DNA of 64,000 nucleotides from Streptomyces chartreusis (GTDB taxonomy: Bacteria > Actinomycetota > Actinomycetes > Streptomycetales > Streptomycetaceae), in the NCBI RefSeq assembly GCF_008704715.1, contig NZ_CP023689.1, forward strand, positions 6,572,001-6,636,000. The letters are read 5' to 3'. A program made the translations under genes and the position numbers. The notes beneath the pieces were generated by a model that ran no database searches, was not told the origin of the DNA, and saw nothing but the letters and a program-made list of their open reading frames with translations. Numbering within the stretch: position 1 is the stretch's first letter; every line of letters begins with the position of its first letter. Of this stretch, positions 23,850 to 32,223 are shown piece by piece.

Positions 23850-25082
23850 ATGCCCTCCGCACTCCCCGACGGCGAGCCCGTCCCCGACGACGGCGCGCTG
23901 CCCGCCTCCGCACTCGCCGGGACCGCCGACCGCCCCCTCGGCTTCTATCTGCACGTCCCGTACTGCGCGACCCGCTGCGGCTACTGCGACTTCAACACCT
24001 ACACCGCGACCGAGCTGCGCGGCACGGGCGGAGTGCTGGCGTCCCGCGACAACTACGCCGACACCCTCGTCGACGAGGTCCGCCTGGCCCGCAAGGTCCT
24101 CGGCGACGACCGGCGCGAGGTCCGCACGGTCTTCGTCGGCGGCGGTACGCCCACCCTGCTGGCCGCCGATGATCTCGTGCGGATGCTGGGGGCGATCCGC
24201 GACGAGTTCGGGCTGGCGCCGGACGCGGAGATCACCACGGAGGCGAACCCGGAGTCGGTGGACCCGGCATATCTGGCCACCCTCCGCGAGGGCGGATTCA
24301 ACCGGATCTCCTTCGGCATGCAGAGCGCGAAGCAGCACGTGCTGAAGATCCTCGACCGCACGCACACCCCCGGCCGCCCCGAGGCATGCGTCGCCGAGGC
24401 CCGCGCGGCGGGCTTCGAGCATGTGAACCTGGACCTGATCTACGGCACCCCGGGCGAGTCCGACGACGACTGGCGGGCCTCGCTGGAGGCGGCGCTCGGC
24501 GCCGGACCCGACCATGTGTCGGCGTACGCCCTGATCGTCGAGGAGGGCACCCAGCTGGCCCGCCGGATCCGCCGGGGCGAGGTCCCGATGACGGACGACG
24601 ACGTCCACGCGGACCGCTACCTGATCGCGGACGAGGTGATGTCGGCGGCCGGTTTCGACTGGTACGAGGTCTCCAACTGGGCCACCTCCGAGGCCGCCCG
24701 CTGTCTGCACAACGAGCTGTACTGGCGCGGCGCCGACTGGTGGGGCGCGGGCCCCGGAGCCCACTCGCACGTCGGCGGGGTGCGCTGGTGGAACGTCAAG
24801 CACCCCGGCGCGTACGCGGCGGCCCTGGCGGCGGGGCGGTCACCGGGCGCCGGCCGTGAACTCCTGTCGGACGAGGACCGCAGGGTCGAGCGCATCCTGC
24901 TGGAGCTCCGCCTGCGCGAGGGCGTGCCCCTGGCGCTGCTGCGCGAGGAGGGCCTGCGGGCGTCCCGCCGAGCCCTGTCGGACGGGCTGCTGGAAAGCGG
25001 TCCGTACGAGGAGGGGCAGGCCGTCCTGACGCTGCGCGGGCGGCTGCTGGCGGACGCGGTGGTGCGGGACCTGGTGGACTGA
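23850..25082 (+). CDS. hemW: Radical SAM heme chaperone HemW
   Basis: The gene encodes 410 residues. The radical SAM cluster motif is CATRCGYC in LHVPYCATRCGYCDFNTYT; TVFVGGGTPTLL, FNRISFGMQS and HVSAYALIVEEGTQLA are typical of the HemN-like/HemW family. HemW delivers heme to acceptor proteins; the family was long annotated as oxygen-independent coproporphyrinogen oxidase. An in-frame ATG three codons upstream (23841) is possible; the second one is chosen to match the usual MPSALPDG start. It is followed by a convergent DUF3097 gene. Confidence 0.9.
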   Translation: MPSALPDGEPVPDDGALPASALAGTADRPLGFYLHVPYCATRCGYCDFNTYTATELRGTGGVLASRDNYADTLVDEVRLARKVLGDDRREVRTVFVGGGTPTLLAADDLVRMLGAIRDEFGLAPDAEITTEANPESVDPAYLATLREGGFNRISFGMQSAKQHVLKILDRTHTPGRPEACVAEARAAGFEHVNLDLIYGTPGESDDDWRASLEAALGAGPDHVSAYALIVEEGTQLARRIRRGEVPMTDDDVHADRYLIADEVMSAAGFDWYEVSNWATSEAARCLHNELYWRGADWWGAGPGAHSHVGGVRWWNVKHPGAYAAALAAGRSPGAGRELLSDEDRRVERILLELRLREGVPLALLREEGLRASRRALSDGLLESGPYEEGQAVLTLRGRLLADAVVRDLVD

Positions 25083-25110
25083 GCGGGCGTACCCGGCCGG
25101 CCCGGCCGCC

Positions 25111-25920
25111 CTACGCCGGTGTCGTGACGAAGTCGATCAGTTCCTCCACCCGGCCCAGCAGCTCCGGCTCCAGGTCCTTGTAGGAACCCACCCGCTTGAG
25201 GATCGCCTGCCACACCGCCCCGATGTTGTCCGACGGCCAGCCCAAGGCACGGCACACCCCGGTCTTCCAGTCCTGGCCGTGCGGGATGCGGGGCCATGCC
25301 TCGATGCCGAGGGCCGACGGCTTCACGGCCTCCCAGATGTCGATGTACGGGTGGCCCACCACCAGGGCGTGCTCGCTCGTCACCGACTCGGCGATGCGCC
25401 ACTCCTTCGTCCCGGGGACCAGATGGTCCACGAGGACGCCGAGGCGCGCGTCCGGACCGGGTGCGAATTCGGCCACGATCGACGGCAGGTCGTCGACGCC
25501 CTCCAGGTACTCCACGACCACGCCCTCGATGCGCAGGTCGTCGCCCCACACCTTCTCGACCAGCTCGGCGTCGTGCCGGCCCTCCACGTAGATGCGGCCG
25601 GCGCGGGCCACGCGGGCACGAGCGCCGGGGACGGCGACCGAACCGGAGGCGGTACGGGTCGGGCGGGCCGGAGCCGTACCCGACGGGCGGACCAGCGTGA
25701 CGACCTTGCCCTCCAGCAGGAATCCGCGCGGCTCCAGCGGGAACACCCGGTGCTTGCCGAAGCGGTCCTCCAGGGTCACCGTGCCCGCCTCGCAGCGGAT
25801 CACCGCGCCGCAGAACCCCGTGCCGGGCTCCTCCACCACCAGGCCGGGCTCCGCCGGTACCTCGGGGACGGGCTTGGGCTTCTTCCAGGGCGGGGTCAGG
25901 TCCGGGGAGTACTGGCGCAT
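25111..25920 (-). CDS. DUF3097 family protein
   Basis: The gene encodes 269 residues. The order of a short SH3-like N-terminal half (GFCGAVIRCEAGTVTLEDRFGK) and a Toprim-like C-terminal half (GRIYVEGRHDAELVEKVWGDDL, then LGVLVDHLVPGTKEWRIAE) is that of the actinobacterial DUF3097 family. The IYVEGRHDAE and VDHLVPG motifs resemble the acidic pockets of Toprim domains, so a nucleic-acid role is possible but unproven. It starts at the ATG giving MRQYSPDLTPPWKK. Confidence 0.85.
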   Translation of the reverse strand: MRQYSPDLTPPWKKPKPVPEVPAEPGLVVEEPGTGFCGAVIRCEAGTVTLEDRFGKHRVFPLEPRGFLLEGKVVTLVRPSGTAPARPTRTASGSVAVPGARARVARAGRIYVEGRHDAELVEKVWGDDLRIEGVVVEYLEGVDDLPSIVAEFAPGPDARLGVLVDHLVPGTKEWRIAESVTSEHALVVGHPYIDIWEAVKPSALGIEAWPRIPHGQDWKTGVCRALGWPSDNIGAVWQAILKRVGSYKDLEPELLGRVEELIDFVTTPA

Positions 25921-25951
25921 TCGGATGACGATAGGAGAAGCACCCCCGCGC

Positions 25952-26695
25952 TCACTGCGACACGCCGAATTCCGACGCGAGCTCGTCGCGCTGGCGCCGT
26001 ACGAACTCCGCGTCCACCACCGCTCCGTGACCGGGTACGTACAGCGCGTCCTCGCCGCCCAGGGACAGCAGCCGGTCCAGCGCGGCAGGCCAGTGCGAGG
26101 GCACCGCGTCGGACCCGGCCTGGGGCTCGCCCGACTCCTCCACCAGATCTCCGCAGAAGACCACCTCCCGGTCGCCCGAGACGTCACCCGGCACGAGCAC
26201 CACCAGGTCGTGCGCGGTGTGCGCGGGGCCCACGTTCGCCAGCAGGACCCGGCGGCCGCCGCCCAGGTCGAGCGTCCACTCGCCGCTGACCTGGTGACGG
26301 GGCCGGATCAGCGCGTCCACCGCCTCCTCCGCCGCGGCCGGATCCAGACCGTTGCGCACCGCGTCGCCCCGCAGCTCCTCGCGCGCCTGCCGGCCCTCCA
26401 GCACCGTGTCCATGCCGACCGGGCCGTAGACCTCCGCGCCCGCGAACGCCGCCGCCCCGAAGACATGGTCGAAGTGGGGATGCGTCAGCGCGAGATGAGT
26501 CACACGGTGACCGGCGAGCCACTGCGCCTGCGTACGCAACCGAACGCCCTCCGCCAGGCTCGACCCGGCGTCGACGAGCAGCGCGGTGCCGTCCCCCACG
26601 ACCAGCCCCGCCGTGCAGTCCCAGCCCGGAAGCCGGCACCGGCCCACCCCGGACGCCAGCCGCTCCCATCCCAGCTCTTCCCAAGTCACCGTCAT
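25952..26695 (-). CDS. Metallo-beta-lactamase-fold hydrolase
   Basis: The gene encodes 247 residues. The zinc motif is THPHFDH (residues ~71-77, an HxHxDH pattern), followed by GPAHTAHDL, VFCGDLVEE and YVPGHG, which supply the remaining ligands. It is a cytoplasmic hydrolase of unknown substrate. It is on the same strand as DUF3097 and 31 bp upstream of it, so the two may share a transcript. It is divergent from hrcA. Confidence 0.87.
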   Translation of the reverse strand: MTVTWEELGWERLASGVGRCRLPGWDCTAGLVVGDGTALLVDAGSSLAEGVRLRTQAQWLAGHRVTHLALTHPHFDHVFGAAAFAGAEVYGPVGMDTVLEGRQAREELRGDAVRNGLDPAAAEEAVDALIRPRHQVSGEWTLDLGGGRRVLLANVGPAHTAHDLVVLVPGDVSGDREVVFCGDLVEESGEPQAGSDAVPSHWPAALDRLLSLGGEDALYVPGHGAVVDAEFVRRQRDELASEFGVSQ

Positions 26696-26791
26696 GCGGC
26701 GACGCTAGCGGGGACACCCGCGTCGAGCACGGCGGACCTGGCCCGGCCTTGCCCGGGGTGTACCCCACCGCCGTACACTGGCCGGGGACGG

Positions 26792-26818
26792 CTGGCACTC
26801 GGATGGACAGAGTGCCAG
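26792..26818 (+). promoter_or_regulatory. CIRCE operator
   Basis: CTGGCACTC, nine bases, GAGTGCCAG: a perfect CIRCE inverted repeat of 9-9-9 geometry, 41 bp before the hrcA start. HrcA binds CIRCE to repress heat-shock genes, so this predicts autoregulation of hrcA-dnaJ. Confidence 0.93.
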
Positions 26819-26859
26819 GAAAGATGTCAAGGGGAACGACTTCTGGAGGTGTGCGCGAG

Positions 26860-27876
26860 ATGCTGAGTGAACGCAGGCTCCAGGTGCTGCGCGCCATCGT
26901 CCAGGACTACGTCGGGACGGAGGAGCCGGTCGGCTCCAAGGCGCTCACCGAGCGGCACAACCTCGGCGTCTCCCCGGCGACCGTCCGCAACGACATGGCG
27001 GCGCTGGAGGACGAGGGCTTCATCGCCCAGCCGCACACCAGCGCCGGGCGCATCCCCACCGACAAGGGCTACCGGCTGTTCGTCGACAAGCTCGCCGGCG
27101 TCAAGCCGATGACCCCGCCCGAGCGGCGCGCCATCCAGAACTTCCTCGACGGCGCGGTCGACCTCGACGACGTCGTGGCCCGCACGGTACGGCTGCTCGC
27201 GCAGCTCACCCGGCAGGTCGCCGTCGTGCAGTACCCGTCGCTGACCCGGTCCACCGTCCGGCACGTCGAGCTGCTCTCGCTCGCGCCCGCGCGGGTGATG
27301 CTCGTGCTGATCACGGACACCGGCCGGGTCGAGCAGCGGATGATCGACTGCCCGGCGCCCTTCGGCGAGGCCTCGCTCGCGGACCTGCGGGCACGGCTGA
27401 ACAGCAAGGTCGCGGGGCGGCGCTTCACCGATGTGCCAAGGCTCGTCGAGGACCTCCCCGAGGCCTTCGACATCGAGGACCGCGGCACCGTCTCGACCGT
27501 GCTCTCCACCCTCCTGGAGACACTCGTCGAGGAGAACGAGGAGCGGCTGATGATCGGCGGTACCGCCAATCTCACCCGCTTCGGGCATGACTTCCCCCTC
27601 ACCATCCGGCCGGTCCTGGAAGCCCTGGAGGAGCAGGTCGTCCTCCTCAAGTTGCTTGGCGAGGCCGGGGATTCGGGCATGACCGTGCGGATCGGGCACG
27701 AGAACGCCTATGAGGGACTCAACTCCACTTCCGTGGTCTCGGTGGGCTACGGTTCGGGCGGCGAGGCAGTCGCCAAGCTCGGCGTGGTCGGACCGACCCG
27801 CATGGATTACCCGGGAACGATGGGAGCGGTACGCGCAGTGGCACGTTACGTCGGACAGATCCTGGCGGAGTCGTAA
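26860..27876 (+). CDS. hrcA: Heat-inducible transcription repressor HrcA
   Basis: The gene encodes 338 residues. The N-terminal winged helix (LSERRLQVLRAIVQDYVG, then SPATVRNDMAALEDEGFI and PHTSAGRIPTDKGYR) is characteristic, followed by the GAF-like and dimerisation regions. ATG 26860 is 10 nt after GGAGG. The CIRCE element 41 bp upstream shows autoregulation. The stop codon TAA touches the dnaJ GTG start, so the two form an operon. Confidence 0.95.
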   Translation: MLSERRLQVLRAIVQDYVGTEEPVGSKALTERHNLGVSPATVRNDMAALEDEGFIAQPHTSAGRIPTDKGYRLFVDKLAGVKPMTPPERRAIQNFLDGAVDLDDVVARTVRLLAQLTRQVAVVQYPSLTRSTVRHVELLSLAPARVMLVLITDTGRVEQRMIDCPAPFGEASLADLRARLNSKVAGRRFTDVPRLVEDLPEAFDIEDRGTVSTVLSTLLETLVEENEERLMIGGTANLTRFGHDFPLTIRPVLEALEEQVVLLKLLGEAGDSGMTVRIGHENAYEGLNSTSVVSVGYGSGGEAVAKLGVVGPTRMDYPGTMGAVRAVARYVGQILAES

Positions 27877-29013
27877 GTGGCCACGGACTACTACGCCGTG
27901 CTCGGCGTGCGTCGCGACGCGTCGCAGGAAGAGATCAAGAAGGCCTTCCGGCGGCTCGCTCGCGAGCTGCACCCGGACGTCAACCCGGATCCGAAGACCC
28001 AGGAGCGGTTCAAGGAGATCAACGCCGCTTACGAGGTGCTGTCGGACCCGCAGAAGAAGCAGGTCTACGACCTCGGCGGCGACCCGCTGTCCCAGGCGGG
28101 CGGCGCGGGCGCGGGCGGCTTCGGCGCCGGTGGCTTCGGCAACTTCTCGGACATCATGGACGCCTTCTTCGGTACGGCGTCCCAGCGCGGTCCGCGCTCG
28201 CGCACCCGGCGCGGCCAGGACGCGATGATCCGGCTGGAGGTCGAGCTCGACGAGGCGGCCTTCGGCACGACGAAGGACATCCAGGTCGACACGGCCGTCG
28301 TCTGCAACACCTGTAACGGTGAAGGGGCCGCACCCGGCACCTCCGCCCAGACGTGTGACATGTGCCGCGGCCGCGGTGAGGTGTCGCAGGTGACGCGGTC
28401 CTTCCTGGGCCAGGTCATGACATCGCGGCCCTGCCCGCAGTGCCAGGGCTTCGGCACCGTCGTCCCGACGCCGTGCCCCGAGTGCGCCGGCGACGGCCGC
28501 GTGCGGTCCCGGCGGACCCTGACGGTCAAGATCCCGGCCGGTGTCGACAACGGCACCCGGATCCAGCTCGCCGGCGAGGGCGAGGTCGGGCCCGGCGGCG
28601 GTCCCGCCGGTGACCTGTACGTCGAGATCCATGAACTCCCGCACTCGACGTTCCAGCGGCGCGGCGACGACCTGCACTGCACGGTGACGATCCCGATGAC
28701 GGCGGCGTGCCTCGGCACGAAGGTGCCGCTGGAGACGCTGGACGGCATGGAGGAGGTCGACATCCGGCCCGGCACCCAGTCCGGCCAGTCGATCCCGCTG
28801 CACGGCCGCGGTGTCACGCATCTGCGGGGCGGCGGCCGAGGCGACCTCATCGTGCACGTCGAGGTCCAGACCCCGACCAAGCTGGACCCCGAACAGGAAC
28901 GCCTCCTGCGCGAACTGGCCAAGCTCCGCGGCGAGGAACGCCCCCAGGGACAGTTCCAACCCGGTCAGCAGGGGTTGTTCTCGCGGCTGAAGGACGCCTT
29001 CAACGGTCGCTGA
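27877..29013 (+). CDS. dnaJ: Chaperone DnaJ
   Basis: The gene encodes 378 residues. The J domain has HPD in ELHPDVNPD; a Gly-rich linker (AGGAGAGGFGAGGFGNF) follows; the zinc finger has four CxxCxGxG modules (CNTCNGEG, CDMCRGRG, CPQCQGFG, CPECAGDG); the C-terminal substrate domain follows. DnaJ stimulates DnaK ATP hydrolysis and hands over clients. GTG start is directly after the hrcA stop. This is the DnaJ copy paired with HrcA in Streptomyces (often called dnaJ2). Confidence 0.95.
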   Translation: MATDYYAVLGVRRDASQEEIKKAFRRLARELHPDVNPDPKTQERFKEINAAYEVLSDPQKKQVYDLGGDPLSQAGGAGAGGFGAGGFGNFSDIMDAFFGTASQRGPRSRTRRGQDAMIRLEVELDEAAFGTTKDIQVDTAVVCNTCNGEGAAPGTSAQTCDMCRGRGEVSQVTRSFLGQVMTSRPCPQCQGFGTVVPTPCPECAGDGRVRSRRTLTVKIPAGVDNGTRIQLAGEGEVGPGGGPAGDLYVEIHELPHSTFQRRGDDLHCTVTIPMTAACLGTKVPLETLDGMEEVDIRPGTQSGQSIPLHGRGVTHLRGGGRGDLIVHVEVQTPTKLDPEQERLLRELAKLRGEERPQGQFQPGQQGLFSRLKDAFNGR

Positions 29014-29092
29014 CGGGTGGGGGGAAGTCCCGGCCCGGAGCAAGGGGAAGGGCCGATTCGGACTTGTTCGGAGGACGTGACAACATGCCGTC

Positions 29093-30178
29093 ATGTCCTC
29101 CGCGCTGACCGATCTTTTCCCCCATCCGATCGTGCAGGCCCCCATGGCGGGCGGCGTCTCCGTGCCGCACCTCGCTGCCGCCGTGTCCGAGGCCGGTGGG
29201 CTGGGGTTTCTCGCCGCCGGGTACAAAACCGCCGACGGGATGTACCAGGAGATCAAGCAGCTGCGGGGACTGACCCAGCGCCCCTTCGGCGTCAACCTGT
29301 TCATGCCGCAGCCCGAGTACGCCGACGCGGCCGCCGTGGACGTCTACCGCCATCAGCTCGCCGGTGAGGCCGCCTGGTACGAGGTCGAGCTGGGGGACCC
29401 GGACAGCGGCCGCGACGACGGCTACGACGCCAAGCTCGCCGTGCTCCTCGACAACCCGGTACCGGTCGTCTCCTTCCACTTCGGCGTGCCCAGCGCCGAG
29501 GTGCTGGAGTCCCTGCGCCGCGCCGGCACCGTCACCCTCGTCACCGCCACCACCCCGGACGAGGCACTCGCCGTGCAGCGGGCCGGCGCCGACGCCGTGA
29601 TCGTGCAGGGCGTCGAGGCCGGCGGGCACCAGGGCACCCACCGCGACCACCCCGAGACCGACGGCACCGGCATAGGGCTGCTCTCGCTCGTCGCGCAGGT
29701 CCGCGAGACCGTGAGCCTGCCGCTGGTCGCCGCCGGCGGCATCATGCGCGGCAGCCAGATCGCCGCCGTCCTCGCGGCCGGCGCCAGCGCCGCCCAGCTC
29801 GGCACCGCCTTCCTGATCACCCCGGAGTCAGGCGCCAACGCCCTGCACAAGCAGGCGCTGACCAACCCCCTGTTCGTCCGCACCGAGCTGACGCGCGCGT
29901 TCTCCGGACGCCCCGCGCGCGGCCTCGTCAACCGCTTCCTGCGCGAGCACGGCCCGTACGCTCCCGCCGCCTACCCCGAGGTCCACCACCTCACCTCGCC
30001 GCTGCGCAAGAAGGCCGCCGCGTCCGGCGACCCGCAGGGCATGGCGCTGTGGGCGGGGCAGGGCCACCGCATGGCCCGCGAACTCGCCGCCGGGCGGCTG
30101 GTGGAGGTCCTGGTCGCGGAATTGGACGCGGCGTCGACAGCGTTGTCGGGCTTCCCGAAGGGCGGTGCGACCGGATGA
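29093..30178 (+). CDS. Nitronate monooxygenase / 2-nitropropane dioxygenase-like FMN protein
   Basis: The gene encodes 361 residues with a TIM-barrel of the NMO family: QAPMAGGVSVPHLAAAVSEAGGLGFL at the start (Met in the active-site loop), PFGVNLFMPQ, then AVIVQGVEAGGHQGTH and LVAAGGIMRGSQIAAVLAAGA (phosphate-binding). It is probably an FMN-dependent oxidoreductase acting on alkyl nitronates or related toxic anions. Its stop overlaps the rsmE start (ATGA), so the genes are coupled. Confidence 0.85.
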   Translation: MSSALTDLFPHPIVQAPMAGGVSVPHLAAAVSEAGGLGFLAAGYKTADGMYQEIKQLRGLTQRPFGVNLFMPQPEYADAAAVDVYRHQLAGEAAWYEVELGDPDSGRDDGYDAKLAVLLDNPVPVVSFHFGVPSAEVLESLRRAGTVTLVTATTPDEALAVQRAGADAVIVQGVEAGGHQGTHRDHPETDGTGIGLLSLVAQVRETVSLPLVAAGGIMRGSQIAAVLAAGASAAQLGTAFLITPESGANALHKQALTNPLFVRTELTRAFSGRPARGLVNRFLREHGPYAPAAYPEVHHLTSPLRKKAAASGDPQGMALWAGQGHRMARELAAGRLVEVLVAELDAASTALSGFPKGGATG

Positions 30179-30924
30179 CCGCGCCGGTGTTCGTCGTCGA
30201 GTCGCTGGAGCGGGCCGGTGGCGCCGAGTTCGTGCTCGACGGGCCCGAGGGCCGGCACGCCGTCTCGGTGAAGCGGCTGCGGGCCGGCGAGGACGTCGTC
30301 CTCACCGACGGGCACGGCCGCTGGGCCGAGGGCGTCGTCAAGGCGGCCGAGGGCAAGGACCGGCTGGTGCTGGAGCTCGGTGCCGTGGCCGAGGAGGCCC
30401 CCGAGCGGCCCCGGATCACCGTCGTGCAGGCCCTGCCCAAGGGCGACCGCGGTGAACTCGCCGTCGAGACCATGACCGAGACCGGCGTCGACGCGATCGT
30501 GCCGTGGGCGGCCGCCCGGTGCATCACGCAGTGGAAGGGCGAGCGGGGCGCGAAGGCGCTCGGCAAATGGCGGGCCACCGCCCGCGAGGCCGGCAAGCAG
30601 TCCCGCCGGGTGCGCTTCCCCGAGGTCGCGGACGCGGCGACGACCAAGCAGGTCGCGGCGCTGCTCGCGGCCGCCGACTTCGCCGCCGTACTGCACGAGG
30701 ACCGCGACTACGGCAGCGAGGCCCTCGCGAGTGCCGACCTGCCGGCCGAGGGCGAGATCGTGCTCGTCGTCGGGCCGGAGGGCGGGGTGTCGCCCGAGGA
30801 ACTGGCCCTCTTCGAGGAGGCCGGGGCGAAGGCGTACCGTCTGGGCCGTACCGTCCTGCGCACCTCCACCGCCGGAACCGCGGCGACGGCACTGCTCCTC
30901 GGCCGCACCGGCCGCTGGTCCTGA
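30175..30924 (+). CDS. rsmE: 16S rRNA (uracil(1498)-N3)-methyltransferase
   Basis: The gene encodes 249 residues. SPOUT-fold methyltransferase with an N-terminal PUA-like segment (GRHAVSVKRLRAGEDVVLTDG) and the knot region VVGPEGGVSPEE and RLGRTVLRTSTAG that binds S-adenosylmethionine. It modifies U1498 in the 30S subunit. The start overlaps the upstream gene by 4 bp, and neighbouring dnaJ-rsmE order is conserved in actinobacteria. Confidence 0.93.
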   Translation: MTAPVFVVESLERAGGAEFVLDGPEGRHAVSVKRLRAGEDVVLTDGHGRWAEGVVKAAEGKDRLVLELGAVAEEAPERPRITVVQALPKGDRGELAVETMTETGVDAIVPWAAARCITQWKGERGAKALGKWRATAREAGKQSRRVRFPEVADAATTKQVAALLAAADFAAVLHEDRDYGSEALASADLPAEGEIVLVVGPEGGVSPEELALFEEAGAKAYRLGRTVLRTSTAGTAATALLLGRTGRWS

Positions 30925-30941
30925 CGGGAGGGACGTCCGCC

Positions 30942-31334
30942 GTGGAACTCGCCCAAGTACGGCTGCTGGTCACCGACTTCGCCGCCTGCTACCGCTTCTA
31001 CGCCGACGTCCTCGGCCTCAAGCCGCAGTCCGGGGCGACGGACGGGCCGTACGAGAAGTTCAGCCCCGCCACCGGCTCGGCGGGGATCGCCCTCCAGGAC
31101 CGGGTCATGATGGCCGAGACCCTGGGCGAACTCGGCGACGACGCCGCCGGCCATCGCTCCATGGTCGTCCTGCGCGTGGACGACCTGGACACCTACTGCG
31201 CCCAGATCACCGCCCGCGGCGCGACCCTCATGCACGGCCCCGCCCCGATGACCGACCGCATGCGGGTCGTCCACCTCAAGGACCCGGAGGGGAACCTGGT
31301 GGAACTCCAGGAGTGGCTGCTGCTGCGCGGCTGA
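30942..31334 (+). CDS. VOC (glyoxalase/bleomycin-resistance-like) protein
   Basis: The gene encodes 130 residues from a GTG start with GGGAGG upstream. The two betaalphabetabetabeta modules are visible: VRLLVTDFAACYRFYADVLGL and the second ending DPEGNLVELQEW. The metal-ligand glutamate at the end is present. The substrate is not inferable; it may be a dioxygenase or resistance-type fold. It lies 17 bp after rsmE and may be cotranscribed. Confidence 0.8.
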   Translation: MELAQVRLLVTDFAACYRFYADVLGLKPQSGATDGPYEKFSPATGSAGIALQDRVMMAETLGELGDDAAGHRSMVVLRVDDLDTYCAQITARGATLMHGPAPMTDRMRVVHLKDPEGNLVELQEWLLLRG

Positions 31335-31482
31335 CCTCGACGGTCTCGACGACCGCGTGGAACAGCTCCCAGCCGTCCAACTCGCGCTTGCCCGGCAGTG
31401 GTTCGCGCCGCGCGGCCTCGTCGACGAGGGCCCGTACGACCCCCGGCTCGCGCAGGTTGAGGAGAGGCGGAGGTTCAGGACC
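31335..31482 (-). pseudogene. Probable 3' fragment of a lost gene
   Basis: On the minus strand an open frame of about 50 codons reads PPLLNLREPGVVRALVDEA, then REPLPGKRELDGWELFHAVVETVEVS, with the strong third-position GC of a real Streptomyces gene. It begins right after a stop codon and runs into the 3' end of the VOC gene on the other strand. No start or ribosome binding site is seen. It looks like the tail of a degraded gene, of unknown family. Confidence 0.4.
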
Positions 31483-31548
31483 TCACGGCACATGTCTCCG
31501 TCGCGGTGCTTCATTCGATTGTGATGTCCGAGGTCCTGGAGTGGCCGT

Positions 31549-32148
31549 ATGCGCTCTACCGCGTCGGCGGCGACAGTGGCAGGCTGCCCTCCCATGGGGG
31601 CATTGAGCAGGGTTTGGGGTTGTGCGGGGCGTCGGCCTCGCGGCGTGCGGGTGGCCGGTGCCGCCGGGCTTGCCGTGGTCGCGGTCGGCGGGCTGGGCGC
31701 CTGTGACCCGGGCGGACTGAGCAGCGCGACCGTCGCGTTCACCACCGACCAGACCGTGACCGCGGAACTGGAGCGGCAGAAGGCCGATGTGCAGTGGCTC
31801 AACTGCACCGGCTCCTACGACGGCGGCGGCAACAAGAGCTCCGGTGCCACGGCGAGCGAGAACACCGTCGTCAAGGTCGACTGCGAGGGCGAGACGGGCG
31901 ACGGCAAGGACATCGTCGTCACCGGCCGGATCACCCGGGCCGTCAGCGGCTCCTGTGTGCGCGGGGACCTCGTCGCCAAGGTCGGCGGCAAGGAGTGGTT
32001 CCACGTCAACGGCCTGGGCAAGTGCGACGCCACGCCCTCGCCGGTGAACCCCGGCGGCGGACAGCAGCCCGGGCCCACCGTCACGGTGACCGTCACGAAG
32101 ACCGTCTACTGCAAGGAACATCCGAACTGCTGGCCGGAGGGCAAGTGA
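31549..32148 (+). CDS. Putative lipoprotein
   Basis: The gene encodes 199 residues. A basic N-terminus and a hydrophobic stretch (VRVAGAAGLAVVAVGGLGAC) end in a lipobox-like LGAC, so the mature protein probably starts at C52 with diacylglyceryl attachment. The exported part has three further cysteine pairs or singles (NCTGSY, VDCEG, SCVRG, KCDATPS, YCKEHPNC) and a Thr/Val-rich hinge. ATG 31549 follows GGAG at 7 nt. No homologous family is recognised, but it resembles small Streptomyces DUF4333-like envelope proteins in length. Confidence 0.65.
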   Translation: MRSTASAATVAGCPPMGALSRVWGCAGRRPRGVRVAGAAGLAVVAVGGLGACDPGGLSSATVAFTTDQTVTAELERQKADVQWLNCTGSYDGGGNKSSGATASENTVVKVDCEGETGDGKDIVVTGRITRAVSGSCVRGDLVAKVGGKEWFHVNGLGKCDATPSPVNPGGGQQPGPTVTVTVTKTVYCKEHPNCWPEGK

Positions 32149-32223
32149 CCGCTTTCCCCGGGCGGCGCGGGCAAGTGATCCAAGGGGCTGTTCGCGCACG
32201 CCGCCCTTGCTTAGGGTGATCGG

